This document shows, piece after piece, positions 1 to 8,766 of a stretch of 64,000 nucleotides of DNA. Every line of letters begins with the position of its first letter. The stretch's first letter is position 1. The stretch lies in the IMG/VR virus record IMGVR_UViG_3300028840_001802, positions 1-64,000 of that record. One strand, 5' to 3'. The notes beneath the pieces were generated by a model. It was given only the letters and a program-made list of their open reading frames with translations, was not told the origin of the DNA and did not search any database. Source of the DNA: a virus. A program made the position numbers and the translations under genes.

Positions 1-1956
1 CCGGTCCACTTCGTAGTGCTGAACGCGAACGAGTCCGCGTACTCCGGGTACGACGGGTATGACCCAGTCGCGGTAGCGTCAGCACAGCAGACGTGGGCGT
101 CTGGCGTGATCGCGTTCAGTGATTGCCCGTGGGTTGTCGTGGTAGGCCACTCCCCTCCGTACACCAGCGATACCCTGCATACGCCGGGACTCGCGGACGT
201 GCGGTGGTTGGATTCCGAGCCCATATCTCTTGGGCTGTTCGGCCATGCACACAACTACGAGCGGCTTGAGTCCAACGGGAAGACCTACATGGTGTGTGGG
301 GCCAGCGGCCACTCCTTGCGTGGCTTCGGCACCCCGCTGGCGGAGAGTAAGTTCCGAGACTCCTCGCAGTACGGCGCGATTTTAGTGGAGGTCGACAAGG
401 ACCAGTTGGTCGCCAAGTACTACCACGTCGACGGGTCTCTGGTAGACTCCCACACCAGCGCGGCCCCGATCCGGGGACTCACGACTTGTTACACAACCAA
501 GTCTGTGCGGACGTTGGAGGTTACTCCCTCTTTTGCGGAGTTGGAGATCGGGCAGTCGTACCAATACCGAGCTTACGCCACCTACGAGGACGGCACGCGG
601 GCGGACGTGACGGACGACTCTACTGTCTGGGCAATCGAGGAGGGGACCATCGCTACAATGACCGCAGGTAAGGCCTACGGGGTCAACCTCGGCACTACCA
701 CGATCTCCGCCACGCACCGTGGGATCACCGCTGAGGCGGGGCTGTCGGTCAAGGCACAGTGTGTGGATATCCGCCGAGACTGGCTGTGGTGCGTGGAGCG
801 GTCGGCTTCGATGGAGCAGACGGCGAACGGCAAGCGTATCCTGACCCACCTCGCAGAGGCGATGGTTGGCTGCACCCAGCGGATGCAGGATACAGACACG
901 TCAGGAGTGACGAGCTTTGCTGGTGATTACGATTTGCAGACGGCGGACGCCTACATCAACCACCCGCTCGACAGCGACAAGTCCCAGACAGTTCGGGAGT
1001 TCGAGTCGCTTCGCGGAACAGACGATTCTGACATCTCTGGTGGACTTGACCTTTGCTACGAGCAGCTGCTTGACGCGGACGTCCACAACTCCGAGGACCG
1101 TGGAGTCGTGGTGCTGATCGTCGACGGACCGGCGCGGGTTACAGACCCGGGCGGTGATGGGACGATGGAGACGGCGATGGCGGCAGCCAAGGTCTCAGCC
1201 GACCGGATCAAGACGCTGCCAGGTGCGATTCTTGTCGTCATAGGGTACAATGTAGACACCACGTACACACAGCTTGTGACGGACCTCGCGACTCCGGGGT
1301 ACTACTTCGATGTCCGGGACATCGACGAACTGCGTAACACTGTGGAGCAGATGCCATCCATCATCTGTGAGTTCGGGGACAACCCCTACAATTACTACTA
1401 CGCGTGCGTCAGTCCTCAACTGGACTACACTGGCTTCATCAACTGGGATGTGACCAACGGCGTGGTTGACCTTTGCGGGGAGGGTACGAACGGCATCGAA
1501 CTCTATAATCAGTTCCCGGGGAACGGGCTCTACATCGATATGGTTGGGACGAACTCGAATAACTCAATCGGGAACAAGCAGCGCGAGGGGCACATGACGT
1601 CCAAAGTGTCGTACAATTTCGAGGCCGGCAAGCGGTACAAGTTCTCTATCGACGTCTCGGGCACGGGCCGCCAGGAGAACGAGTATCCGATGAGCATCCA
1701 CTGCCTCATCGGGAGTTTACTCAACGTCAAGGCGACGAAGGGTCCGAAGTCTCAGGCGGACAACTTCAGTACGTTCTCGTGGGAGTTCGACGTGACCTCA
1801 ACGGTGTCCGAGAGCATCCAGTTAATCATGGAACGCACGGGCCAGGATCCTGTGAGTGTGGTGGGCCTCTTTATCAAGGATGTTAAGCTTGAAAACCTCA
1901 CGGACACCACGATAATGCTCCTCGACAGTTTCGACGGCGAAAACGCTTGTGTCTAA
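1..1956 (+). CDS. Metallophosphoesterase / Ig-like / von Willebrand A multidomain protein (5' end outside window)
   Basis: The frame is open from base 1, so the N-terminus lies outside the window; about 651 codons are visible. The visible part starts inside a calcineurin-like, purple-acid-phosphatase-type phosphoesterase: VVVGHSPPYTS (GH at 145-150) and GLFGHAHNYER (GHAH at 241-252) are its two C-terminal metal-binding motifs. A Big2-like Ig repeat follows (about 515-770). Next is a von Willebrand A domain (about 780-1360) with a MIDAS-like ERSAS (796-810), a Thr near 1018 and an Asp at 1123. The C-terminal 190 residues are beta-rich and resemble a carbohydrate-binding module. The gene ends 3 bases before a glycosyltransferase gene. 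I infer a surface or tail adhesin, possibly processing phosphorylated glycans. The first MIDAS Asp is Glu here. Domain calls are confident; the role is inferred. Confidence 0.75.
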   Translation, partial: PVHFVVLNANESAYSGYDGYDPVAVASAQQTWASGVIAFSDCPWVVVVGHSPPYTSDTLHTPGLADVRWLDSEPISLGLFGHAHNYERLESNGKTYMVCGASGHSLRGFGTPLAESKFRDSSQYGAILVEVDKDQLVAKYYHVDGSLVDSHTSAAPIRGLTTCYTTKSVRTLEVTPSFAELEIGQSYQYRAYATYEDGTRADVTDDSTVWAIEEGTIATMTAGKAYGVNLGTTTISATHRGITAEAGLSVKAQCVDIRRDWLWCVERSASMEQTANGKRILTHLAEAMVGCTQRMQDTDTSGVTSFAGDYDLQTADAYINHPLDSDKSQTVREFESLRGTDDSDISGGLDLCYEQLLDADVHNSEDRGVVVLIVDGPARVTDPGGDGTMETAMAAAKVSADRIKTLPGAILVVIGYNVDTTYTQLVTDLATPGYYFDVRDIDELRNTVEQMPSIICEFGDNPYNYYYACVSPQLDYTGFINWDVTNGVVDLCGEGTNGIELYNQFPGNGLYIDMVGTNSNNSIGNKQREGHMTSKVSYNFEAGKRYKFSIDVSGTGRQENEYPMSIHCLIGSLLNVKATKGPKSQADNFSTFSWEFDVTSTVSESIQLIMERTGQDPVSVVGLFIKDVKLENLTDTTIMLLDSFDGENACV

Positions 1957-1959
1957 CCT

Positions 1960-4215
1960 ATGCGCGACCAACTAACGATTGTTGTGACCAGCCACCAACG
2001 GGCTGATCGACTCACCAAATGTCTGGCCTCCATCCCTCAGGGATTTCCTGTTGTCGTCTCCGGCAGCGCGACTACTGATGCGGTAGCAAAGGTAGTCAAG
2101 GAATTCGGGCGGGCCACAGCCACTCTCCGGGCGCACGACCTCGGCGTGAACGAGACGTGGCTCCGTGGTGTGTATCTGGCGCGTACCCCGTACGTACTGA
2201 TCCTCCACGACGATGACTGGCTGTCGCCTAATTTCGGGGAGACCTACGACAACATCATCGCTCCGCAGCTGCTAAGTGGGACCGCCGGGTGGGTGCTTGG
2301 CGGCGCAGACGCCTATGATGACGACGGCAAGCTGAAGTTTCGGACGCGGGAGTTCGACCGCCAGACGGGCGTCATGGGGCCGGCTAAGCTCGCAGCCGCG
2401 CTCTACGTCCACAACCGACTTGCGATCTCCCCCGTCAACTGCATCTACGAGCGGGATCTGTGCGTCCGCACACTCAAGGATTTCGAGCGGCGTTTCAAGG
2501 GCCCGGGCTGCGCAACAAGCCCTACGATGCTCGCCGGGAATGATCTCCTGCTTATGCTTCGGCACGTTGAGACGTTCGGGTCTCTTCTATACGTGAACGA
2601 GCCGTTGGCCTGTTATGGCATTCACGAGGGCTCCACTACGTGGTCGCACATCCAGAGTCGGAAGCAGCAGAAGCTTGCGGATGCGTACAACTACACGCGG
2701 CGCGTAACCCTCCGGGACGAGGTCTGTGAGCTGACAGACACTGCGCCGACGCCGTTCATCCACATCGCACACTCACTACCACCGAAGCTGGATTCCAGGC
2801 ACTCCATCGCTCGAGGATCGTGGCGGTTCCTGCTGGAGCGCCCCGAGGTCATGTCGCACCAGTACGCCCCCGATATGCTCGCGCGTCACTCGGGATCTCA
2901 GTTAGGGGACGAGCGCCCTGTGCCGTTCCTGCGAGATCTGCTGGATGCCACATACGACATTGCGCGTCCGGAGGATTGGCTGATCTACGCCAACGCGGAC
3001 ATCGGCTTCTCCCGCGTGAGCGCACAGCGGTTTCTCGATGCGTTGTCGCATCACCCGGAGGTCTGCTACTTTTACCGTCGGCAGATCCCAGTCATGAGTG
3101 ACCAAGTGGAGTGGATCTCGCCGGAGATGGGGGCGCACGACGGGGGCGTGGACGCGTTCGCGATCAAGGCATCGATTTGGCCGGAGTTCCGGCGGTATCT
3201 TCCGGACTTTGTGATTGGGAGGGAGGGCTGGGATTTCTGTGTGAGACCTTTGATGAACTACTGGTGTCGCGCGAAAGACCAGCCTGCTCCTGACGTTGAT
3301 AATACAATTTGGCATCATCCACATGTGTCGCATTGGCTGAAGTCCACGGAGCGCACGCGCAACCCGGGCAACCGCCACAACCTGCGAACGCTGGACAACT
3401 GGGTGAAGACCCACCCGGTGATCGCCGGCAACGGCGGTATGGTCATACCGGCCCAGGGCATCGAGTTCCAGGACGCCCCGCGATTCGTGCCGGGCGAGAC
3501 CATTACCACTTCCGGCGAGGACGGTCTGATCCTTAGCGTCTGCATCACCTGTATGGATCGTGCGGATGTCTTGGAGACGACGCTGCCGGCCAACCTGGAG
3601 TCTGCCGCAGGGCTGCCGGTAGAGTTCGTGGTCATGGACTACTCCAGTCACGCGGAGGACGCTGTCAAGGACCTTGTGAAGCGGATGCGTGAGAAGTACC
3701 CGGATGCCCGGCTCCGCGCGTATCGCCACGAAGGCGAGCAGTATTGGCAGCCGAGCCATGCCAAGAACATGGCCCACAAACATGCACGCGGCCCGGTGGT
3801 ATGCAACCTCGATGCGGACACATTCCTTGATGAGCACGCCCAAGCATTCCTCATCCGCAACGTGCGGAAGAACGCGTTTGTCGCCCCCCAGATCTCCGAC
3901 ATGATGGGGACCATCGCCTTCCACAAAGACGACTTCGGCTACCTGGGGGGATACGACGAGCGGTTCAACAAGGGGTACGGTCACGAAGACTCCGACCTTG
4001 TGGCCCGGGCGCTGCGGTCAGAGATGTGTCAGGTGGAGCTTCCGCCAACCATGCGGAGCCGGATCCACCACGACTCCAGCAAGCGCGTGAGTCGCACCCG
4101 CATCAAGGACTACCGTAAGGCGTACAAGGCCCATCGGGACCTATTCCTGAAGGGGGACGTGATCTGCGCCAACGCTGGCCAGGGCTGGGGGCGTGGGGAA
4201 GTTGTTGAGCTTTGA
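1960..4215 (+). CDS. Two-domain GT-A glycosyltransferase
   Basis: This 751-residue protein has two glycosyltransferase family-2-like domains. The N-terminal one (residues 1-250) opens with TIVVTSHQRADRL and has an HDDD metal-binding motif at residues 83-86. The C-terminal one (about 520-751) opens with LSVCITCMDRADVL and has DADTF at residues 618-622. It ends with the galactosyltransferase-like signature GGYDERF followed by GYGHED. The middle third (about 255-515) is also alpha/beta, with FAIKASIW and a DFVIGREGWD stretch, but I do not recognise it. It would transfer nucleotide sugars to virion, host-surface or DNA acceptors; the acceptor cannot be told from sequence. It starts with ATG 3 bases after the VWA gene, so the two are probably co-transcribed. 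Confidence 0.8.
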   Translation: MRDQLTIVVTSHQRADRLTKCLASIPQGFPVVVSGSATTDAVAKVVKEFGRATATLRAHDLGVNETWLRGVYLARTPYVLILHDDDWLSPNFGETYDNIIAPQLLSGTAGWVLGGADAYDDDGKLKFRTREFDRQTGVMGPAKLAAALYVHNRLAISPVNCIYERDLCVRTLKDFERRFKGPGCATSPTMLAGNDLLLMLRHVETFGSLLYVNEPLACYGIHEGSTTWSHIQSRKQQKLADAYNYTRRVTLRDEVCELTDTAPTPFIHIAHSLPPKLDSRHSIARGSWRFLLERPEVMSHQYAPDMLARHSGSQLGDERPVPFLRDLLDATYDIARPEDWLIYANADIGFSRVSAQRFLDALSHHPEVCYFYRRQIPVMSDQVEWISPEMGAHDGGVDAFAIKASIWPEFRRYLPDFVIGREGWDFCVRPLMNYWCRAKDQPAPDVDNTIWHHPHVSHWLKSTERTRNPGNRHNLRTLDNWVKTHPVIAGNGGMVIPAQGIEFQDAPRFVPGETITTSGEDGLILSVCITCMDRADVLETTLPANLESAAGLPVEFVVMDYSSHAEDAVKDLVKRMREKYPDARLRAYRHEGEQYWQPSHAKNMAHKHARGPVVCNLDADTFLDEHAQAFLIRNVRKNAFVAPQISDMMGTIAFHKDDFGYLGGYDERFNKGYGHEDSDLVARALRSEMCQVELPPTMRSRIHHDSSKRVSRTRIKDYRKAYKAHRDLFLKGDVICANAGQGWGRGEVVEL

Positions 4216-4233
4216 GGCCCAAGAGGCTATACT
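4205..4233 (+). promoter_or_regulatory. Sigma70-like late promoter
   Basis: TTGAGC (4205-4210), a 17-base spacer and TATACT (4228-4233) precede the ATG at 4243. The ATG follows the expected start of transcription by only a few bases and has no Shine-Dalgarno sequence. The -10 box resembles the TATATT/TATATC boxes before other plus-strand genes at 50392, 54407 and 62399. Confidence 0.5.
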
Positions 4234-4242
4234 CGCAGAACA

Positions 4243-6426
4243 ATGGCTACTGTGTCGACTCATTTCAAAGCGGACTTGACGAACATCATGCCGGTGGACG
4301 CCACGGCAGGACCCCTTTATAGGTGGTCGTTCGCCGATTTCTTCAACTCTGTTTTGATCGCCCAGAACACGATCACGCCGCATTACTGGCCGGGCTCAGG
4401 GGTAGCCAAGCCAATCCCAGGCCTGTACGATGACTCTGCCTGGGCGGGCGTTGAGGTTGTCGGCGGCCACGCCGTTCTCTGGCGTGGAAACATCCTCAAA
4501 GCATCGGCAACCAATGACTTCACGACCTGGATCCCGATCTCAGCAACAGCGTCAACCGCGCGGGGTGCGATCAAAAACGACTTCACCCAGCCGGCAGCGG
4601 GCGCAGAAACCCCGTGGATCACGCTCGACGATCCTGACGACCTCTTTGCCGTCGGACAGTTCGCGCGCATCGATCTCGACGCGGGAACCAGTTCCGCAAT
4701 CTACAGCTACTACGAGGTTGCCGACGTCTCAAACCAGGCAGGGTCCAGCGCAACCCATGCCGAGTGGGCGGTTACCATTGCCGCTGACGAAACTGCGCAG
4801 CTCGCGTTCCAGGAGCTTGGGGTTGAGTTCCAGACGGACGGCTTCCTCGCGGTCAACGGCGTCGTCACGGATCTCCAGATCGAAGATACGCGAGCCATTA
4901 CCTCCTTCTCTACGGCCATCACTGCCGACGTCGTAGTCCCCACTATCAACCAGACGACCAAGTTCAATTTGACCGCCTCCGGCCCGGAGGTAGGGGATCT
5001 GATCTCCGTATCCTCGGTCGAGGGCGCGCCGTTCCGTGACCTGTACAAAGTGACAGCCGTTGACGGAGTGGAGGTGACGGCGCGTCGCCTCGGCCTGGGG
5101 ACCAACCAGAAGTCGACAGGGACGTATACAGCCACGTCGCCGGTCTACTACGTTACGCTCACCCCGTGGATGGAGGTTAAGAACCTCGGGAGCTCTTCGG
5201 TTATCGTTAGCTCCGAGGCGGACCTCGGGGGCGTGAGCGCAGTCAAGCTGAAGAACCTCGGGTACACTGGCTCCGCCGATCCCGGGGACATTATCCCTGC
5301 AGGTTCGATCCTCGACTCGATGACCGCCAACTCAGCGGCTGAGATCATTAACGCTGGCTCGGACATCAATGGCGAGATCTTCGCTGTGACGACCATCGGG
5401 GAATACGGCTACATCCTCAAGAATCTGTCGATTCAATCGATGCAGCTCGTCGACGCGCCAGGCATCCCCTTTGCGATACGCTTGGAGGTCCCGGGCATCG
5501 GGCCGATTGCGAGGAATGCATGGTGCCAGATGCATGTCCAGAACCAAGTCCAGGGCGTGTTCTTTGTTGGTAAGAACGATCTGTTCGTCTACTCAGGCGG
5601 CCAGGTGGTTACCCCAATCGGTCGCCAGCACACGACGCAGTTCTTCAACGAGCTTGACCGTGGCCGCGCGGACGAGATCACCTGCCAACAGTTCCCCCAC
5701 CTGCGCCAGGTGTGGGTAGCATACCCGCAGATTGGCACTGTCGTTAAGCGCGTACTGATCTATAATTTTGAGGACAATTCGGTCACGCTCGACGACTACT
5801 CAGCAGCTCTTGGAGGAATCTCCTCCCTCGGACTTGTTGATTGGGAGTTAGCTCCAACATGGAATGACCTTGAAGACACCCAGATTTGGAGCACCGAGAC
5901 TTTGCGATGGTTCGAGTACGTTGACGACGGAGAAAAGCAATACGTACTTGTTGGAGTCAAGGCCGACGTTCCGAATGAGGAGATCGGAGATGACCCCACA
6001 AGCGAGGGCGTACCTCGACTCCTTGTGCATGGGCGAGTCTTTTACCGACTTAGCTCGGCAGATTGCCGAGGGGATCACGAAGGAGGCTATACGTGCCTTG
6101 CAGAGACTCACGATTACGATTTCGGTGCTCCCGCGAATTTTAAGTATACGGATCACGTCGAACTCGCTATCGATACTGACGGAACTGATCTCGGCGTTCC
6201 CAGCCTCCTGTATGTCCAGCTTGGAGGCCGAAGTAACCTCGACGACGAGATCCGATGGTCAGACCCTACTCCGATTGACACGCGTGGACGACGCAACTGG
6301 ACGACCAAGGTCGGTATTCGACAGTCTGGCCGCTTCATCCGCATGCGCGTCTACTCAACTGACCCCGGAGCGCAGTGGAAGATCTCACGCTACACCATCG
6401 TCGGACGTCTCGGCGGAACCTACTAA
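4243..6426 (+). CDS. Putative tail nozzle / tail tubular B-like structural protein
   Basis: This 727-residue, beta-rich protein has no signal peptide. Stretches such as AVLWRGNILKASATNDFTTW (a drawn-structure motif of the type W-R-x-N/G-x-I-x-x-S) and GVFFVGKNDLFVYSGG resemble the propeller-like podovirus tail nozzle and packaged-DNA stabilisation proteins. Its neighbours fit: ejection-type proteins start 1.1 kb downstream, as in T7-like late operons. A promoter lies immediately upstream (4205-4233). The stop overlaps the next start as TAATG. A generic tail or head-tail connector protein is the alternative; no enzymatic motif is visible. Confidence 0.5.
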   Translation: MATVSTHFKADLTNIMPVDATAGPLYRWSFADFFNSVLIAQNTITPHYWPGSGVAKPIPGLYDDSAWAGVEVVGGHAVLWRGNILKASATNDFTTWIPISATASTARGAIKNDFTQPAAGAETPWITLDDPDDLFAVGQFARIDLDAGTSSAIYSYYEVADVSNQAGSSATHAEWAVTIAADETAQLAFQELGVEFQTDGFLAVNGVVTDLQIEDTRAITSFSTAITADVVVPTINQTTKFNLTASGPEVGDLISVSSVEGAPFRDLYKVTAVDGVEVTARRLGLGTNQKSTGTYTATSPVYYVTLTPWMEVKNLGSSSVIVSSEADLGGVSAVKLKNLGYTGSADPGDIIPAGSILDSMTANSAAEIINAGSDINGEIFAVTTIGEYGYILKNLSIQSMQLVDAPGIPFAIRLEVPGIGPIARNAWCQMHVQNQVQGVFFVGKNDLFVYSGGQVVTPIGRQHTTQFFNELDRGRADEITCQQFPHLRQVWVAYPQIGTVVKRVLIYNFEDNSVTLDDYSAALGGISSLGLVDWELAPTWNDLEDTQIWSTETLRWFEYVDDGEKQYVLVGVKADVPNEEIGDDPTSEGVPRLLVHGRVFYRLSSADCRGDHEGGYTCLAETHDYDFGAPANFKYTDHVELAIDTDGTDLGVPSLLYVQLGGRSNLDDEIRWSDPTPIDTRGRRNWTTKVGIRQSGRFIRMRVYSTDPGAQWKISRYTIVGRLGGTY

Positions 6427-7043
6427 TGAGTAATGGCAACCAACTACCCAATCAACCTCGGAAGAGGAGTCACAGAGACACCCCGGCGGAGCCGGAGCCG
6501 GCCAATGCGGGTGGAGGAGAAACAGGACTGGGAGGCCCAGGACCGGGCGATCCGGGAGATCGTGAAGGAGCTGGAGTACCTGCGCAAAGCGGTGAAGGAG
6601 CTCCAGGACGCGCAAACGTAACCGTCCCCTACGAGGTTACAAAGGCACTGCGATTGATCACAAGTGGCGACGAAAACGCACACTCTTTTCTCTGCTGCCT
6701 CTACGCGTGGTTCCACCAGATCGATGACCTCATCGATAAAGATAAGCCCCTGGAGGTAGCCGACATCGTGCGGGTCCAGATGGGGCTGATGCACACGCTG
6801 ACGTTCAATGAGTTTTGGGCCGTCCATAAACAAGTCCTATGGCCAATTGTCCATACGTCGATTATGGCGTACTGGGAGAGCGAAGTGTTGCGCGGAACGG
6901 ACGTTCTGCAAAATAAGATGGTCGGCCACGTCCTGAAGAGCCAATACCAGGACATCGCGTACGCTGTGGCGTTCGTCGTCGGGGGCATGGCGCACGAGAT
7001 GAAGTGCCGCCGGTTGCTGCGCTACGCGGATTTCGATAATTGA
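6426..7043 (+). CDS. Hypothetical protein whose first third is dual-coding
   Basis: The ATG at 6426 overlaps the previous stop (TAATG) and gives 205 residues. Residues 1-65 are Gly/Pro/Glu-rich low-complexity sequence and are read over a second gene in another frame (6433-6621). Residues 66-205 are ordinary globular, mostly helical sequence (SFLCCLYAWFHQIDDLIDKD) with no recognised family. No other ATG lies early enough to give the globular part alone; a TTG near 6655 is a possible alternative start. The protein sits between the nozzle-like gene and endonuclease VII. Confidence 0.55.
   Translation: MSNGNQLPNQPRKRSHRDTPAEPEPANAGGGETGLGGPGPGDPGDREGAGVPAQSGEGAPGRANVTVPYEVTKALRLITSGDENAHSFLCCLYAWFHQIDDLIDKDKPLEVADIVRVQMGLMHTLTFNEFWAVHKQVLWPIVHTSIMAYWESEVLRGTDVLQNKMVGHVLKSQYQDIAYAVAFVVGGMAHEMKCRRLLRYADFDN
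6433..6621 (+). CDS. Nested 62-residue coiled-coil protein
   Basis: This ATG is 7 bases after the upstream stop, and the frame lies entirely inside the gene at 6426-7043, shifted by one base. The product ends in a convincing amphipathic helix (REIVKELEYLRKAVKELQDA), which looks more like selected protein than the Gly/Pro-rich product of the overlapping frame. No Shine-Dalgarno sequence is visible apart from translational coupling to the upstream stop. It may be a small scaffold, spanin-like or assembly factor; no family is recognised. A frameshift joining it to the downstream globular domain is an alternative reading. Confidence 0.5.
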   Translation: MATNYPINLGRGVTETPRRSRSRPMRVEEKQDWEAQDRAIREIVKELEYLRKAVKELQDAQT

Positions 7044-7072
7044 CTTTATCCTAAGTGTGACGTAGGATAAAG
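7044..7072 (+). promoter_or_regulatory. RBS-sequestering hairpin before endonuclease VII
   Basis: CTTTATCCTA (7044-7053) and TAGGATAAAG (7063-7072) form a perfect 10-bp inverted repeat with a 9-base loop. The only Shine-Dalgarno-like sequence for the ATG at 7076, AGGA at 7064-7067, lies inside the right arm. A folded mRNA would hide it. Phage T4 uses this arrangement to delay endonuclease translation. Confidence 0.6.
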
Positions 7073-7075
7073 TGT

Positions 7076-7522
7076 ATGAAGAGTCCACAACAGAAATGGG
7101 CGGAGAGAAACCGCGAGAAGTGTAACGAAGACCAGCGTCGGCGTTACCGCGACGACCCAGAAGTTGCCCAAAGGAGCCGCGACGCAACGCGGAGGTGGCG
7201 GGAACGGAATAAGGAACGCCGGGCGGAGTACGCCAGGAAGTATCTCTTGGACCGCAAGTACGGCCTGACCACTGAAGACTGGGATCGTATGTGGGCGGCC
7301 CAGAAGGGGCGTTGCGGTATATGCGGCTGCAAGATGAAGCGTGGTGTCACGAGTCGGGTGCCTGGTGCTGCGGTGGTTGATCACTGCCATAAGAACGGCG
7401 AGGTCCGACAACTCCTTTGTACGAATTGCAACAAGACGCTCGGACTCATCGAAAACCATGCACTCGGAGCCGATGAGTTCATGGACAGGGTCCGCAGCTA
7501 TCTCGTTGACCACCAGGGGTAA
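7076..7522 (+). CDS. Recombination endonuclease VII-type HNH nuclease
   Basis: This 148-residue protein has a basic N-terminal helical region followed by the endonuclease VII signature. KYGLTTEDWDRMWAAQ is followed by the zinc ligands C80 and C83, then VDHCHKNG (residues 101-108) and C115 and C118. T4 gp49 of this family resolves branched DNA, and stand-alone relatives act as homing nucleases. Its isolated place among virion genes, with a hairpin over the ribosome-binding site, suits either a resolvase needed for packaging or an inserted selfish endonuclease. The zinc and catalytic residues look intact. Confidence 0.85.
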   Translation: MKSPQQKWAERNREKCNEDQRRRYRDDPEVAQRSRDATRRWRERNKERRAEYARKYLLDRKYGLTTEDWDRMWAAQKGRCGICGCKMKRGVTSRVPGAAVVDHCHKNGEVRQLLCTNCNKTLGLIENHALGADEFMDRVRSYLVDHQG

Positions 7523-7553
7523 TCGAAGTATCCTGTTCTGAGGAGGTAGAAGA

Positions 7554-8237
7554 ATGAGCTTTTGCACAGGATCTGACCGTGTTTATCGCGACCAACCACA
7601 AGTCGTGAACCCATACTCCGAGCAGGGCGAGCAGGCCCGGCGGGGTGTTCTCTCGGCTCTCGGGCCGGCAGCCGGACGCGCGACTCTCGCCGCCCGTCAA
7701 GCCGGCGGTCTTGCACGTCAAGGCGCGTACTCTCCTGGATGGGGAGAAGCGCAGACGCTTGCTCGAGAAACCATTGGAGGCCGGTACCTCGGATCCAACC
7801 CATACCTCGAAAAGTCTTTAGCATCGTCCAGACGGGCCACTATGGGCCAGGCGGCTGACGTGGGCGGTCGGTTAGCCGATCAGTACTCACGGGCTGGTCT
7901 CGGTTTTTCGACCGCAAACCAGCAAGCACAACAAGGACAGATGGCAGCGACCGGAGCCCAGTTGTCGGCTCAAGAGGCCCAGGCCCGTCTGGCAAACTAT
8001 CTCCAGGAACGGCAGAATCAACAGCAGGCGGTTCAAATGCTTCAGCAGGCGACCGCTACCCCGGCCCAGATGATGGCCGCCGTTCCTGGGCTTGAGATGC
8101 AGCCGGTCAGCCAGGCCGCGCAGATCGCGCAGGGACTTGGACAGGACCAAGTGACGGTTCCCGGCTCCGCAGTCGTCAAACAACCTGGCGCGCTCGATTA
8201 CGGCATTGCCGCAATGGGAGCGATGCCCAACCTGTAA
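7554..8237 (+). CDS. Ala/Gln-rich ejection-type virion protein
   Basis: This 227-residue protein begins after a strong Shine-Dalgarno sequence (GAGGAGG). It is dominated by Ala, Gln, Gly and Arg, with a predicted long helix from about residue 90 to 190 (QAQQGQMAATGAQLSAQEAQ). It has no enzyme motif. Small Ala/Gln-rich helical proteins at this place, before a lytic or giant core protein, are typical internal virion proteins such as T7 gp14 or P22 ejection proteins. The assignment rests on composition and order, not on a recognised domain. Confidence 0.5.
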   Translation: MSFCTGSDRVYRDQPQVVNPYSEQGEQARRGVLSALGPAAGRATLAARQAGGLARQGAYSPGWGEAQTLARETIGGRYLGSNPYLEKSLASSRRATMGQAADVGGRLADQYSRAGLGFSTANQQAQQGQMAATGAQLSAQEAQARLANYLQERQNQQQAVQMLQQATATPAQMMAAVPGLEMQPVSQAAQIAQGLGQDQVTVPGSAVVKQPGALDYGIAAMGAMPNL

Positions 8238-8246
8238 GGAGAAGCC

Positions 8247-8756
8247 ATGCCAGTCGTTCAAGGAGCAGGAACAATTGGAGTGCCCGGGCTACCGGCCAAG
8301 AACAAGCGTGGTCAGATGCAGACGAATATGGGCGGGACCAAAGGCCAGGGCGTCGTTGGTGGGAGTGGTCCCTACAAGTTCGGGCAGATGCTGCGCAACC
8401 CGTGGGCGAACGCTATTCAACCTGGGCTCACCGATCCGATGCAACAAGGCTGGGCTGACTTTAAGCAGGGGCTCGCTGGATCGCCGTATGACCCGACAGC
8501 CGCTGGACTCCCGCCGTCCACCGCGATGGGCACTGGGGCCACACAAGTCCCGCAGGCGACGCAGGCCGTGCAGGCTATTGGCGGAGCCGGTGCAGTACCA
8601 CCTGCAGCTGCCGGCGCAGCCGTTCCGGCGGTGACCGGCGCAGAGGTTTTGGGAACTGGTACAGCCGCTCAAGCGGCCCAAGCAGCGCAAGCCGCTCAAG
8701 CAGCGGGAGCAGCCGGTGGCGCTGGCGCGGGTGCCGCCGCAGTTGGACCTTGGTAA
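8247..8756 (+). CDS. Low-complexity Ala/Gly-rich virion-associated protein
   Basis: This 169-residue protein starts behind TAAGGAG. Its N-terminal half is Gly-rich and ordinary; the C-terminal 80 residues are nearly all Ala, Gly, Gln and Pro, with a run of AAQAAQ repeats (about 8660-8705). No domain is recognised. It lies between two ejection-type genes and ends 10 bases before the next start, so it is most likely co-translated with them as an internal virion component. Confidence 0.5.
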   Translation: MPVVQGAGTIGVPGLPAKNKRGQMQTNMGGTKGQGVVGGSGPYKFGQMLRNPWANAIQPGLTDPMQQGWADFKQGLAGSPYDPTAAGLPPSTAMGTGATQVPQATQAVQAIGGAGAVPPAAAGAAVPAVTGAEVLGTGTAAQAAQAAQAAQAAGAAGGAGAGAAAVGPW

Positions 8757-8766
8757 GGAGGAAGAG

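Noticed and set aside
2902-3984. A 360-codon open frame on the minus strand
   Set aside because: It is antisense to the glycosyltransferase; its composition mirrors the sense codons.
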